Below, in pieces: positions 36,336-45,489 of a stretch of 64,000 nt of DNA (its first letter is position 1; every line of letters begins with the position of its first letter). This stretch comes from Firmicutes bacterium HGW-Firmicutes-16. GTDB lineage: Bacteria > Bacillota > Clostridia > Oscillospirales > Oscillospiraceae. Below the pieces are notes generated by a model. That model was not told the origin of the DNA and did not search any database. It was given only the letters and a program-made list of their open reading frames with translations. The DNA lies in assembly GCA_002841545.1 (NCBI GenBank), contig PGZZ01000006.1, forward strand, positions 186,001-250,000, read 5' to 3'. Position numbers and translations under genes: made by a program.

Positions 36336-37916
36336 TCAGGTTCCGCTGCCGCCATAGTTAGACAACACGCGAGCAGAGGGGTCGCATACGTTGCAGCCTT
36401 CCCAGCTCTTGTTCGGCATCCAGAAATCGTCTACCATTCCGGCCTGACCGGGATAGTATTTTTCAAACAGGTCACGGTAAAGAAGCGATTCTTTCGTAAA
36501 GGGTGTTGCAAAGTCGTATTTTTTGCATTTCTCGGCAAAGTCTGCATCGGTGTAAAGGCTCTCTGCGTATTCCTTGAGATCGTCGACAAGCGAGTGACCC
36601 ACAGCGTCCGAGAACGCGGCCTTTTCGCGCCAGAGTATGTTCTCGGGCAAATAGTTTCCGCCCTCGAAAGCGTGACGGAGCAGGTATTTGCCCATTTTAT
36701 AGGAGTTCATTTTCATCTCTGCGGGGATGCTCATGACGTACTTGACGAAATCAAGGTCGCCGAAGGGCACGCGCGCTTCGAGAGAGTTCACGGCTATGCA
36801 GCGGTCGGCGCGGAGCACATCGTACATATGCAGCTCGCGCATACGCTTTTCCGACTCAAGCTGGAATGCCTCGGCAGATGGCGCGAAGTCCGTGTACTTG
36901 TAGCCGAACAGCTCGTCCGAAATTTCGCCAGTTAGCAAAACGCGTATATCCGACTGCTCGTGTATTGCTTTGCAGATGAGGTACATGCCCATGCTCGCGC
37001 GAATCGTCGTGATGTCATAAGTCCCGAGGGCGGAAATTACCGTCTCAAGAGAGGAGATGACATCGTTGCGATTGATGATAATTTCATGATGCTCACTGCC
37101 GATAAAATCGGCTACTATTTTCGCGTATTTCAGGTCAATGGCGTCCGTTTCCATACCAATTGCAAAGGTGCGAATCGGGTGGTTCAGAAGTTTTGTAGCA
37201 ATTGCGCAAACAAGAGAGCTGTCAAGTCCGCCGGAAAGCAGGAAGCCCACGGGAACGTCTGCGTCCAGACGCTTCGCAACGCCCATTGACAGCTTGCGGC
37301 GTATGTTGGTGCAGACAGTCTCAAAATCGTCGGAGACGGGCTCGTGGCGCTCGGTGATGTCGCAGTAGCAGACGAATTTTCCGTCCGCGTAGTAGTGCCC
37401 GGGAGGGAAGGGCTTAATCTCGTCTGAAAGACCAACAATATTTTTTGGCTCAGAGGCAAAAATCATCTCGCCCTTTTTCCCCGTGCCATAATAGAGGGGT
37501 CTTATGCCAATCGGATCACGGGCTGCTATAAATGAATTCTTTTTGCAATCATATATGATAAGCGCGAATTCCGCGTCCAGCATGTTGAACATTTCGTAGC
37601 CGTATTTTTCATACATAGGAAGCAGAATTTCGCAGTCGGATTCGCTATTAAAGGTGTACTCGGAGGAAAGTTCATTCTTTAAATTTCGAAATCCATAGAT
37701 TTCGCCGTTGCACACGACGAAATTGCCGTTGAGGGCAAAGGGCTGCATGCCGCTTTCATTGGTATCCATAATGGCAAGCCTGTGAAAACCGAGCCTGCCG
37801 GCGGGAGTATCAATGATTCTGGTCATGTCTGGTCCGCGAGTTTCGGTTTTGAAAAAACCTTCCATAAACTCGCCCTGCGGGATTTCGAAATCCTCAGCGC
37901 CGATAATTGAACACAT
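36336..37916 (-). CDS. asnB: Asparagine synthase (glutamine-hydrolysing)
   Basis: A 526-residue class II amidotransferase. Cys2 (MCSIIG) is the glutaminase nucleophile, with NGEIYG and ARDPIGIRPLYY in the N-terminal half. The C-terminal synthetase domain has the PP-loop FLLSGGLDSSLVCAIA. It makes asparagine from aspartate, glutamine and ATP. GGAGG precedes the ATG. It follows glnN by about 130 bases, with a strong hairpin sitting just before the asnB ribosome site. It belongs to the nitrogen block. Confidence 0.96.
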   Translation of the reverse strand: MCSIIGAEDFEIPQGEFMEGFFKTETRGPDMTRIIDTPAGRLGFHRLAIMDTNESGMQPFALNGNFVVCNGEIYGFRNLKNELSSEYTFNSESDCEILLPMYEKYGYEMFNMLDAEFALIIYDCKKNSFIAARDPIGIRPLYYGTGKKGEMIFASEPKNIVGLSDEIKPFPPGHYYADGKFVCYCDITERHEPVSDDFETVCTNIRRKLSMGVAKRLDADVPVGFLLSGGLDSSLVCAIATKLLNHPIRTFAIGMETDAIDLKYAKIVADFIGSEHHEIIINRNDVISSLETVISALGTYDITTIRASMGMYLICKAIHEQSDIRVLLTGEISDELFGYKYTDFAPSAEAFQLESEKRMRELHMYDVLRADRCIAVNSLEARVPFGDLDFVKYVMSIPAEMKMNSYKMGKYLLRHAFEGGNYLPENILWREKAAFSDAVGHSLVDDLKEYAESLYTDADFAEKCKKYDFATPFTKESLLYRDLFEKYYPGQAGMVDDFWMPNKSWEGCNVCDPSARVLSNYGGSGT

Positions 37917-37930
37917 TGTATTTTTCCTCC

Positions 37931-37967
37931 AAAAAATAAATTAGGGGGCGGGATTCAACCCGCCCCC
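37931..37967 (-). terminator. Terminator/attenuator in front of asnB
   Basis: A 9-bp all-GC stem GGGGGCGGG/CCCGCCCCC (37944-37967) with a 6-base loop is followed on the minus strand by TAATTTATTTTTT and then at once by the asnB ribosome site. A smaller CCUUU/AAAGG hairpin with a 6-base loop lies upstream. It ends glnN transcription or, if read-through occurs, attenuates asnB. I see no convincing promoter between the hairpin and asnB. Confidence 0.8.
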
Positions 37968-38043
37968 GGATCGATTAAGTTGTATTAAGTTGCGTATTCG
38001 GCCTTTAATCTCAAAGGACGTGCTGCAACTTAGCTTCAGGTGC

Positions 38044-40137
38044 TTATTTCACGCTGAAGAGCAGATCGCCGTACGAGGGATAGGGCCAATAGGATTTTGC
38101 TGTGATGGTTTCGAGTTCGTCTGCAGAGATGCGCAGTTCGCTCATTGCGGGGATGACATTGTCCTTGTAGTAGAATGCAAGCTCCGTCGCTTCGGGATGC
38201 TCCTTCGCGTCGAGGAGAACCTTCTCGAGATCGGCTGTTTTATTATAAAGGTTTGCAGCGCCGCGCGCAAGATTTTTTAATGTTTCTGCCTCATAAGTGC
38301 AATCCGCATTGGAAATAAAGGCTTTTTTGGAATTTGCCGTGTCGGAAAGCGTCTTGGAATAAGCGGAAACTGCGGGCATAATGTCCTTCTTCGCCATGTC
38401 GAGCATGGTGAGCGCCTCGATATTTATGACCTTGGTGTAATTTTCCATTACAATCTCATAGCGAGACTTAATTTCGGTCTCGGTGAGAACATTGTGCGCG
38501 GTAAAGAGCTTGAAGCTCTTATCAGAGATGAAGCTGGGCAGGCAATCAGGGGTCGTCTTGAGATTGGGCAGACCTCTCTTGAGTGCTTCCATAATCCATG
38601 CGTCGTCATAGCCGTTGCCGTTGAAGATGATACGCTTATGCTCGCTGATGGTCTTCTTGACGAGGCTGTTGAGAGCAGCAGTGAAATCTTTTGCGCCCTC
38701 GAGCTCGTCGGCAAACTGCTTGAGTATTTCTGCGACGGCGGTATTAAGTACGAAGTTTGGTCCGGCGATGGAGAGGGACGAGCCGGGCATACGGAACTCG
38801 AATTTGTTGCCGGTGAAAGCAAAGGGAGAGGTTCTGTTTCTGTCAGTAGTGTCCTTCGGGAAGTGAGGCAGAACGTCAACGCCGATTGTCATTTGTTCCT
38901 TCACGCGGTCGGCGTATGCGCTGCCCGAATCGATAGCTGTAAGAATCTCAGTCAGCTCATCTCCGAGGAAAACGGAGATGACTGCGGGAGGTGCCTCGTT
39001 CGCGCCAAGACGATGGTCATTCGCCGCCGAGGCTACCGACACACGGAGAAGCTCCTGATAATCGTCGACCGCTTTAATTACAGAGCAGAGGAAGAGCAGG
39101 AACTGAGCATTTTCGCTGGGAGTCTCGCCCGGCTCAAGAAGATTGACGCCGGTATTTGTCGAGATTGACCAGTTATTATGCTTGCCGCTGCCATTGACGC
39201 CGGCGAAAGGCTTCTCGTGGAGAAGGCAAACAAGATTGTGGCGCTTTGCGACCTTTTGCATCAGCTCCATAGTGAGCTGGTTGTGGTCAACAGCGATATT
39301 AGTGGTCGTGAATATCGGCGCAAGCTCGTGCTGAGCGGGCGCAACTTCGTTATGCTCAGTCTTCGCGAGAATGCCGAGCTTCCAAAGTTCATTATCAAGG
39401 TCTTCCATGAAGTCCTTAACGCGGGGCTTAATAATGCCAAAATAATGGTCGTCAAGCTCCTGCCCCTTGGGTGGTCTGGAACCGAAAAGGGTGCGTCCGG
39501 TGTAAATTAGGTCGCGGCGCTTCTCATAGACTTCCTTGTCGATGAGGAAGTATTCCTGCTCGGGACCGACAGTCGTCTTGATGCTTGTCACGTCTGCGTT
39601 TCCGAAAAGCTTCAGAACGCGCATGGCCTGAATGTTAATGGCCTGCATGGAACGAAGAAGAGGAGTTTTCTTATCCAACGCTTCGCCGCCGTAGGAGCAG
39701 AAAGCGGTGGGGATGCAGAAGGTTTTGTCTTTAATAAAGGCATAGCTCGTCGGATCCCAAGCCGTGTAGCCCCGCGCTTCGAAGGTCGCGCGAAGTCCGC
39801 CGGAGGGGAAGCTGGATGCGTCAGGTTCGCCTCTAACAAGCTCCTTGCCGGAAAATTCCATTATAATTTTCCCGTCGCTGGTGGGGGAAATGAAGCTGTC
39901 GTGCTTTTCAGCCGTGATACCGGTCATGGGCTGGAACCAGTGGGTGAAATGGGTTGCGCCCTTTTCGATTGCCCAGTCCTTCATTGCATTGGCAACTACG
40001 GTAGCTACTTCGATGTCAAGCAGCTTGCCGTCCTTTATTGTCTTCTGCATGGCGGTATAGGTTCCCTTGGGCAGCCTTTCCTTCATGACGGAATCATTAA
40101 AAACCATTGACCCAAATATCTCTGCTACTGAACTCAT
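38044..40137 (-). CDS. glnN: Type III glutamine synthetase
   Basis: A 697-residue GSIII (GlnN) with the family's N-terminal region ([15 protein letters not shown]), HWFQPMTG, the catalytic stretch [10 protein letters not shown], and [10 protein letters not shown] carrying catalytic and ATP-site residues. GSIII forms dodecamers and makes glutamine from glutamate and ammonia. The chosen ATG has AAAGGAG nine bases upstream; the frame runs 37 codons further through the leader but that part is the terminator hairpin. It is divergent from the glutamate synthase operon and has its own consensus promoter and a hexaloop leader. Confidence 0.95.
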   Translation of the reverse strand: MSSVAEIFGSMVFNDSVMKERLPKGTYTAMQKTIKDGKLLDIEVATVVANAMKDWAIEKGATHFTHWFQPMTGITAEKHDSFISPTSDGKIIMEFSGKELVRGEPDASSFPSGGLRATFEARGYTAWDPTSYAFIKDKTFCIPTAFCSYGGEALDKKTPLLRSMQAINIQAMRVLKLFGNADVTSIKTTVGPEQEYFLIDKEVYEKRRDLIYTGRTLFGSRPPKGQELDDHYFGIIKPRVKDFMEDLDNELWKLGILAKTEHNEVAPAQHELAPIFTTTNIAVDHNQLTMELMQKVAKRHNLVCLLHEKPFAGVNGSGKHNNWSISTNTGVNLLEPGETPSENAQFLLFLCSVIKAVDDYQELLRVSVASAANDHRLGANEAPPAVISVFLGDELTEILTAIDSGSAYADRVKEQMTIGVDVLPHFPKDTTDRNRTSPFAFTGNKFEFRMPGSSLSIAGPNFVLNTAVAEILKQFADELEGAKDFTAALNSLVKKTISEHKRIIFNGNGYDDAWIMEALKRGLPNLKTTPDCLPSFISDKSFKLFTAHNVLTETEIKSRYEIVMENYTKVINIEALTMLDMAKKDIMPAVSAYSKTLSDTANSKKAFISNADCTYEAETLKNLARGAANLYNKTADLEKVLLDAKEHPEATELAFYYKDNVIPAMSELRISADELETITAKSYWPYPSYGDLLFSVK

Positions 40138-40169
40138 ATTGCATTCTCCTTTACGGTTAAAGATTTTAA

Positions 40170-40224
40170 AAAATAAAAAAAGCGACAAAAGCACGCAGAA
40201 ATGCTTCCTGCGGCGCCTTTGCCG
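40170..40224 (-). promoter_or_regulatory. glnN leader: AAAGGC hexaloop hairpin and terminator
   Basis: On the minus strand, CGGC-AAAGGC-GCCG (40211-40224) is a 4-bp hairpin with a hexaloop having A at position 1 and G at position 4, the ANTAR-target signature. The loop bases also form the 5' arm of an intrinsic terminator: GGCAAAGGCGC pairs with GTGCTTTTGTC, closed by GCAG/CTGC inside, and is followed by TTTTTTTATTTTTT (40168-40181). A second hairpin AAGCAT-TTCTGC-GTGCTT also has a 6-base loop but lacks the A1/G4 bases. Hairpin one and the terminator are mutually exclusive. Confidence 0.75.
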
Positions 40225-40238
40225 TTCATCATGCCGAT

Positions 40239-40267
40239 ACTTTAACACTATATGCTTTTTTTGTCAA
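40239..40267 (-). promoter_or_regulatory. glnN promoter
   Basis: On the minus strand, TTGACA (40262-40267) and TAAAGT (40239-40244) are 17 bases apart; transcription would start about 10-15 bases before the hexaloop hairpin. The 353-base gap between the two divergent starts holds these two promoters and two leaders. Confidence 0.88.
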
Positions 40268-40372
40268 GACCTCCACTATACATCAAAATAGACGAATTTG
40301 AAATATTTTGTCAAATATGAATATTTAAAATCACAAAATTGCAAAAATCGGGACATGCAATCGAAAATCATA

Positions 40373-40401
40373 TTGACAACAATATTAATATACTGTATAG
40401 T
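40373..40401 (+). promoter_or_regulatory. Promoter of the split glutamate synthase operon
   Basis: TTGACA (40373-40378) and TATAGT (40396-40401) are 17 bases apart. The predicted start is about 40408, only a few bases before the leader hairpin. Confidence 0.9.
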
Positions 40402-40410
40402 AAACCCCAC

Positions 40411-40470
40411 GAACAAAGGCGTTCATTACATGGGAAACCAAGTCAATGACCGCCTTTGTTTTTATTTTTA
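40411..40470 (+). promoter_or_regulatory. Glutamate synthase leader: AAAGGC hexaloop and terminator
   Basis: GAAC-AAAGGC-GTTC (40411-40424) forms a hairpin with the same AAAGGC hexaloop as the glnN leader. The same bases form the 5' arm of a strong intrinsic terminator, CAAAGGCG plus TTCATT pairing with AATGA plus CGCCTTTG (40414-40458), followed by TTTTTATTTTTA. The two structures exclude each other. A second ANTAR-type hairpin is not clear here. Confidence 0.75.
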
Positions 40471-40490
40471 AGTTTATGGATGTGAAGACC

Positions 40491-41585
40491 ATGCTGAAAA
40501 AAGAAGGCGAAATAAGAATTCCATCTGGCTGTGCAATTTCAGGTTTGATTTCCAAGAAGGGTAAAAATATCTGCGGAGACAAGGTAGTCGAGTCGATGAC
40601 CGTTATGCACGAGAGGTCTAACGGCCTTGGCGGCGGTTTTGCGGGATATGGCATTTACCCTCAGTACAAGGACCTGTATGCACTGCATATTTTTTATGAC
40701 AATATGCGCTGCCGTGAAGAATGCGAGAAGTTCATCGACGAGGTTTTCGAGGTAGTGAACCTTTCGAAAATTCCTACGCGTAAAACGCCGAAGATAACGA
40801 ATGAGCCGCTAATTTGGCGCTATTTCGTTGCTCCGGCGCATAACCGCCTGGTTGACAGCCAACTCGATGAAAAGGAGTACATAGCAAGAGCGGTCCTTAG
40901 GATAAACAGGGACTTGAATGGTTGCTATGTGTTTTCGAGCGGCAAAAACATGGGCGTATTCAAGGCAGTGGGTTACCCCGAGGATGTCGGCGAGTTCTAC
41001 CGTCTTGACGAATATGAGGGCTACAGCTGGACGGGACACGGACGTTATCCGACGAACACTCCCGGCTGGTGGGGCGGAGCACACCCGTTTTCACTCCTTG
41101 ACTATTCGATAGTACACAACGGCGAGATTTCCTCATATGACGCCAACCGCCGTTTCATAGAAATGTTCGGTTATACCTGTACTCTGCAAACGGATACGGA
41201 GGTTATTACATACATTTTTGATTACCTTCTCCGTCGCCAAAAAATGACGCTTGAGGAAGCGGCTTCCGTCATTGCGGCTCCGTTTTGGTCGGTCATAGAC
41301 ACGATGCCGCCTGAGGAAAGACAGAAGCTGAGCTTCCTGCGAAACACCTTCGGCAGCCTTCTAGTCACAGGGCCGTTTTCAATCCTCCTCGGCTATGAGG
41401 GAGGGCTTATGGCGCTTAATGACCGCCTTAAGCTGCGCTCGATGGTTTGTGCCGAAAAGGACGATATGGTCTATTTTGCGAGCGAAGAATGTGCTATCCG
41501 CGTAATGGAGCCGAATCCGGACAGGATTTGGGCTCCGCGCGGCGGCGAACCTGTTATCGCCAATCTGGAAGGAGGTCTTAGCTGA
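40491..41585 (+). CDS. Glutamate synthase, class II glutaminase subunit
   Basis: A 364-residue class II glutamine amidotransferase (first domain of glutamate synthase as a separate subunit). The nucleophile is Cys13 (IPSGCAISG), so a short N-terminal propeptide must be removed, as in GltB and PurF. Other motifs are GHGRYPTNTPGWWGGAHPFS and HNGEISSYDANR. It releases ammonia from glutamine for the FMN subunit encoded next. I reject the earlier in-frame ATG at 40446, which lies inside the leader terminator; an ATG at 40476 has no ribosome site. The stop overlaps the next start (TGATG). Confidence 0.9.
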   Translation: MLKKEGEIRIPSGCAISGLISKKGKNICGDKVVESMTVMHERSNGLGGGFAGYGIYPQYKDLYALHIFYDNMRCREECEKFIDEVFEVVNLSKIPTRKTPKITNEPLIWRYFVAPAHNRLVDSQLDEKEYIARAVLRINRDLNGCYVFSSGKNMGVFKAVGYPEDVGEFYRLDEYEGYSWTGHGRYPTNTPGWWGGAHPFSLLDYSIVHNGEISSYDANRRFIEMFGYTCTLQTDTEVITYIFDYLLRRQKMTLEEAASVIAAPFWSVIDTMPPEERQKLSFLRNTFGSLLVTGPFSILLGYEGGLMALNDRLKLRSMVCAEKDDMVYFASEECAIRVMEPNPDRIWAPRGGEPVIANLEGGLS

Positions 41586-43090
41586 TGGCACCTCAAATGC
41601 TTTCACCCGATTTTGAAATATTGCGCGACCCAACCCGCTGCATAAAGTGCAGAGTATGTGAGCGTCAATGCGCAAACGAAGTACACAGATTCGACGAAGA
41701 CCTCAACCTGATGCTCGCTGACGAAGATAAATGCGTCGACTGCCAGCGCTGCGTCATGCTTTGCCCGACCCGCGCACTCAAGATTCGCGAAACTGAGCAG
41801 GTCTTCCGGAAAAACGCCAATTGGCGTGAGCAGATAATAAAGGAAGTTTACCGTCAGGCGGACAGCGGCGCTGTTCTGCTATCCTCAATGGGAAATCCGG
41901 AGCCCCTGCCCGTTTACTGGGACCATATATTGATAAATGCCTCGCAGGTCACGAATCCTTCCATCGACCCGCTGCGCGAGCCGATGGAGACAAAGGTCTA
42001 TCTCGGTAAAAAGCCGGATCTAATCGAGCGGAACCCTGACGGCACCATGAAAATCGATATGGGTCCCCAGCTTGAGCTTAAGCTTCCCGTTATGTTTTCG
42101 GCTATGAGCTTCGGCTCTATCAGCTACAACGCTCACAAGAGCCTTGCGCTGGCGGCAACTGAACTCGGAACCTATTACAACACGGGTGAGGGCGGTCTGC
42201 ACGAGGACTTCTATCAATATGGTAAAAACACGATAGTTCAGGTTGCCTCCGGCCGCTTCGGCGTGCATAAGGGCTATCTGGAAGCGGGCTCCGCAATTGA
42301 AATTAAAATGGGACAGGGCGCGAAGCCCGGCATCGGCGGGCATCTGCCCGGCACCAAAATCGTCGGCGAGGTTTCCCGCACAAGAATGATACCGGAGGGC
42401 TCGGACGCGATTTCTCCTGCCCCTCACCACGACATTTATTCAATCGAGGATTTGCGCCAGCTAGTCTATTCGCTCAAGGAAGCAACGAACTATACAAAGC
42501 CCGTAATTGTAAAGGTCGCCGCCGTCCATAACATCGCGGCTATAGCTTCCGGTATTGCAAGAAGCGGTGCGGACATCATTGCGATCGACGGTTTTCGCGG
42601 AGGCACAGGCGCCGCGCCCACACGTATTCGTGACAACGTTGGCATCCCAATAGAGCTTGCTCTAGCATGCGTTGATCAGCGGCTGCGCGACGAAGGTATA
42701 AGAAATAACGTTTCCTTAGTCGTCGGCGGAAGCATCAGAAGCAGCTCCGACGTCGTCAAGGCCGTTGCGCTGGGCGCGGATGCCTGCTATATCGCAACAT
42801 CGGCGCTTCTCGCAATGGGCTGCCACCTTTGCCGCACCTGCCAGACGGGCAAATGCAACTGGGGCATCGCGACTCAGAGACCGGAGCTCGTGAAGAGACT
42901 CAATCCCGATATAGCCTATCCGAGACTTGTAAACCTTCTAACTGCGTGGGATCACGAGATCAAAGAATTGATGGGCGGAATGGGCATCAACTCCATAGAA
43001 GCCCTCCGCGGCAACAGACTGATGCTCCGCGGTGTGGGTCTGAATGAAAAAGAGCTTTCCGTCCTCGGGATAGCTCACGCAGGGGAGTGA
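41585..43090 (+). CDS. Glutamate synthase, FMN/Fe-S central subunit
   Basis: A 501-residue protein. The N-terminus carries a two-cluster ferredoxin domain (CIKCRVCERQC and CVDCQRCVMLC). The rest is the glutamate synthase FMN barrel, with SFGSISYNAHKSLA, GEGGLHEDFYQY, GQGAKPGIGGHLPG, and the [3Fe-4S] cysteine region GCHLCRTCQTGKCNWGI. It reductively aminates 2-oxoglutarate to glutamate using ammonia from the glutaminase subunit. Domain order matches the archaeal/clostridial split type rather than the large GltB. Confidence 0.94.
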   Translation: MAPQMLSPDFEILRDPTRCIKCRVCERQCANEVHRFDEDLNLMLADEDKCVDCQRCVMLCPTRALKIRETEQVFRKNANWREQIIKEVYRQADSGAVLLSSMGNPEPLPVYWDHILINASQVTNPSIDPLREPMETKVYLGKKPDLIERNPDGTMKIDMGPQLELKLPVMFSAMSFGSISYNAHKSLALAATELGTYYNTGEGGLHEDFYQYGKNTIVQVASGRFGVHKGYLEAGSAIEIKMGQGAKPGIGGHLPGTKIVGEVSRTRMIPEGSDAISPAPHHDIYSIEDLRQLVYSLKEATNYTKPVIVKVAAVHNIAAIASGIARSGADIIAIDGFRGGTGAAPTRIRDNVGIPIELALACVDQRLRDEGIRNNVSLVVGGSIRSSSDVVKAVALGADACYIATSALLAMGCHLCRTCQTGKCNWGIATQRPELVKRLNPDIAYPRLVNLLTAWDHEIKELMGGMGINSIEALRGNRLMLRGVGLNEKELSVLGIAHAGE

Positions 43091-43094
43091 CAAC

Positions 43095-43520
43095 ATGAAG
43101 AGAGTTTACGTAAACGAGCAGTGGTGTCTCGGCTGTCACCTCTGCGAATATAACTGCGCCTTTGCAAACACCGGCAAAAAAGACATGGCCTCCGCGCTCA
43201 TGAATATTAAAATTCGCCCCAATATCAGAGTTGAGGATGACGGCAAGGTGTGCTTTGCTGTGTCCTGCCGCCACTGTGACGAGCCATTCTGCGTCACGAA
43301 CTGCATAACGGGTGCGCTGACAAAGGTTGGCGGCGTGATAACGATTGACAGGAACAAATGCGTTGGCTGCTACACCTGTGTACTTAGCTGCCCCTACGGC
43401 TGCGTCACGCCGACCGAGCAGGGCGTCATGCAGAAATGCGAGTTGTGCACCACGAACGGCGGAACTCCAAAGTGCGTGCTGGGCTGTCCCAACAACGCCA
43501 TCGTCTTTGAAGAGAGGTGA
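43095..43520 (+). CDS. Four-cluster ferredoxin-like electron carrier
   Basis: A 141-residue NrfC/HycB-type iron-sulfur protein with several Cys groups: CLGCHLCEYNC, CRHCDEPFCVTNC, CVGCYTCVLSC and CELC followed by CVLGC, consistent with up to four [4Fe-4S] clusters. It lies four bases after the glutamate synthase FMN subunit and overlaps the FAD subunit's ribosome site, so it probably carries electrons between those two. Confidence 0.9.
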   Translation: MKRVYVNEQWCLGCHLCEYNCAFANTGKKDMASALMNIKIRPNIRVEDDGKVCFAVSCRHCDEPFCVTNCITGALTKVGGVITIDRNKCVGCYTCVLSCPYGCVTPTEQGVMQKCELCTTNGGTPKCVLGCPNNAIVFEER

Positions 43521-43525
43521 AGCAG

Positions 43526-44764
43526 ATGAAATACGTAATTATAGGAAATTCTGCAGCCGCAGTAGGCGCGATTGAGGGCATCCGTGCGCTCGACAAGGAC
43601 GGCGATATAATGGTTATCAGCAATGAGGGGCACCACACATATTCAAGGCCGCTCATCTCATATCTGCTTCAGGGCAAGACGGACAGGGAGCGCATGAAAT
43701 ACAGGACCGACAGCTTCTATGAGGATTTTAACTGCAGGACCCTTTTCGGAAAAACCGTCATAAAGCTCGATAAGGACAAAAAAGCCGCCCTGCTCGACGA
43801 CGGAGAGAAAATTCCTTATGACAAACTGCTGGTTGCAACAGGCTCCTCGCCCTTCGTTCCGCCCATGGAGGGGCTAGATACAGTATCAAAACGCTTCAGC
43901 TTCATGTCGCTTGACGATGCGGATTCGCTAGAAAAGGCGCTTTATCCCGAGGCTCGCGTGCTCATCGTCGGAGCGGGACTAATCGGATTAAAATGCGCGG
44001 AGGGCATCCTCGCACGTGTCGGAAAAATTACGGTCATCGATCTTGCACCGAGAATACTTTCAAGCATACTCGACGACGAAGGTGCCAAAATAGTGCAGAC
44101 TCATATTGAAAAGCAGGGTATCGATTTTCGTCTCGGCGTTTCGGCAAAGAGCTTCAGCGCAAACAAGGCGGAGCTGACAAGCGGGGAAACGCTGGAATTT
44201 GATATCCTCGTAACCGCCGTCGGCGTAAGACCGAACGTAGGCCTTGTAAAGGATGCGGGCGGAGAAGTCGACAGAGGAATTCTCGTCGACGAGAATATGC
44301 AGACGACGATACCGGACGTTTTCGCCGCGGGAGACTGCGTTGTGAGCTGCGACCTCAGCTGCGGCTTGAAGCGAATTCTCGCTATCCTTCCGAATGCATA
44401 TATCGGCGGCTTTAACGCCGGAACTGCAATGTCGGGAGGTACTCCGAAGCCTCAGAAGGCGATGCCGATGAACGCCATCGGTTTCTTCGGGCTGCACATA
44501 ATAACCGCAGGCAGCTACGAGGGCGAAGCCTTCGAGATGCAGGACAAGGAGAACTATAAGAAGCTATTTTATGCAGACGACGCTCTGAAGGGATTCATCC
44601 TTATCGGCGACGTTGATAAAGCAGGTATCTACACCTCGCTTGTCAGAGAAAAAACGCCCCTTTCCGGAATTGATTTTGCCTCCGTATGCAAAGAGCCTTC
44701 TCTCATTGCTTTCGGGCGCAGCTTCCGAGACGAAAAATTAGGGGGAAAATCTTATGAAAATTGA
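43526..44764 (+). CDS. FAD/NAD(P)-dependent oxidoreductase of glutamate synthase
   Basis: A 412-residue pyridine nucleotide-disulfide oxidoreductase-fold protein, with FAD motif YVIIGNSAAAVGAIEGI (a GNSAAA variant of GxGxxG), NAD motif VLIVGAGLIGLKCAEGI, and DVFAAGDCV near residue 270. It lacks a redox CxxxxC, so it is of the rubredoxin/nitrite-reductase NADH-oxidoreductase type. It probably feeds electrons from NAD(P)H to the ferredoxin and FMN subunits. The ATG with GAGGTG seven bases upstream is preferred to an in-frame GTG overlapping the previous stop. Confidence 0.9.
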   Translation: MKYVIIGNSAAAVGAIEGIRALDKDGDIMVISNEGHHTYSRPLISYLLQGKTDRERMKYRTDSFYEDFNCRTLFGKTVIKLDKDKKAALLDDGEKIPYDKLLVATGSSPFVPPMEGLDTVSKRFSFMSLDDADSLEKALYPEARVLIVGAGLIGLKCAEGILARVGKITVIDLAPRILSSILDDEGAKIVQTHIEKQGIDFRLGVSAKSFSANKAELTSGETLEFDILVTAVGVRPNVGLVKDAGGEVDRGILVDENMQTTIPDVFAAGDCVVSCDLSCGLKRILAILPNAYIGGFNAGTAMSGGTPKPQKAMPMNAIGFFGLHIITAGSYEGEAFEMQDKENYKKLFYADDALKGFILIGDVDKAGIYTSLVREKTPLSGIDFASVCKEPSLIAFGRSFRDEKLGGKSYEN

Positions 44765-45473
44765 TTGCACAGGCAAAAAATATGATATACTGAACAGAGA
44801 AATTGCCGCTCTTGAGGGCGACATTACTCTCGATAATTGCTGCGGTCAGCGTTTCATTGCGGCGGGAGCCTCGAACAAGACCCTCACAATTAACGGAATC
44901 CCCGGAAACGCTCTGGGCGCCTATCTTGACGGGGCCGAAATCATAGTCCGCGGTAATGTGCAGGACGCGACCGGCGACACGATGAATGACGGGAAAATCA
45001 TCATCAACGGCAGCTGCGGAGACGCGGTTGGTTACGCGATGCGCGGCGGCAAAATTTTCGTCCGCGGAGACGTCGGCTACAGGGCCGGTATCCACATGAA
45101 ATCCTATAAGGAAAAGGTGCCGGTTTTAGTCATTGGCGGTAAATGCGGCAGCTTCCTCGGCGAGTATCAGGCGGGCGGGGTTATTATCGCTCTCGGGCTT
45201 GGATATGACGACAAGGACGTGCTGGACAGCTTCTGTGCGACCGGAATGCACGGCGGTAAAATTTTTATTCGCACGAATGAGCTCAACGCAAAGATCACTC
45301 CGCAGATTTGTGTAACTACTGCGTCAGACGATGATATAGCCCAGATAGCCCCATTTATCAAGGAGTTTTGCAAGTGCTTCGGAATCCCCGAAGCTGATGT
45401 ATATAATAAGAATTTCCAGGTTCTCTCGCCAAATTCTTCAAATCCTTATAAACAGCTTTACGTTCAGAACTAG
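44754..45473 (+). CDS. Glutamate synthase GXGXG-domain subunit
   Basis: A 239-residue protein made of the GXGXG beta-helix (GNALGAYLDGAEIIVRGNVQ, GDAVGYAMRGGKIFVRGDVG, GGKCGSFLGEYQAGGVIIAL), the C-terminal domain of large glutamate synthases here encoded alone. It is structural and helps position the ammonia tunnel. The start overlaps the FAD-subunit stop by 11 bases, with AGGGGG upstream, so translation is coupled. It is the fifth and last gltS-type gene in the operon. Confidence 0.93.
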   Translation: MKIDCTGKKYDILNREIAALEGDITLDNCCGQRFIAAGASNKTLTINGIPGNALGAYLDGAEIIVRGNVQDATGDTMNDGKIIINGSCGDAVGYAMRGGKIFVRGDVGYRAGIHMKSYKEKVPVLVIGGKCGSFLGEYQAGGVIIALGLGYDDKDVLDSFCATGMHGGKIFIRTNELNAKITPQICVTTASDDDIAQIAPFIKEFCKCFGIPEADVYNKNFQVLSPNSSNPYKQLYVQN

Positions 45474-45489
45474 ACGGAGGCAAAATTAT

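Noticed and set aside
37917-38043. T-box leader before asnB
   Set aside because: The T-box sequence, specifier loop and long stem I were not found in this short gap.
40446-40490. Longer N-terminus of the glutaminase subunit
   Set aside because: The ATG at 40446 is inside the leader terminator stem and no ribosome site precedes it or the ATG at 40476.
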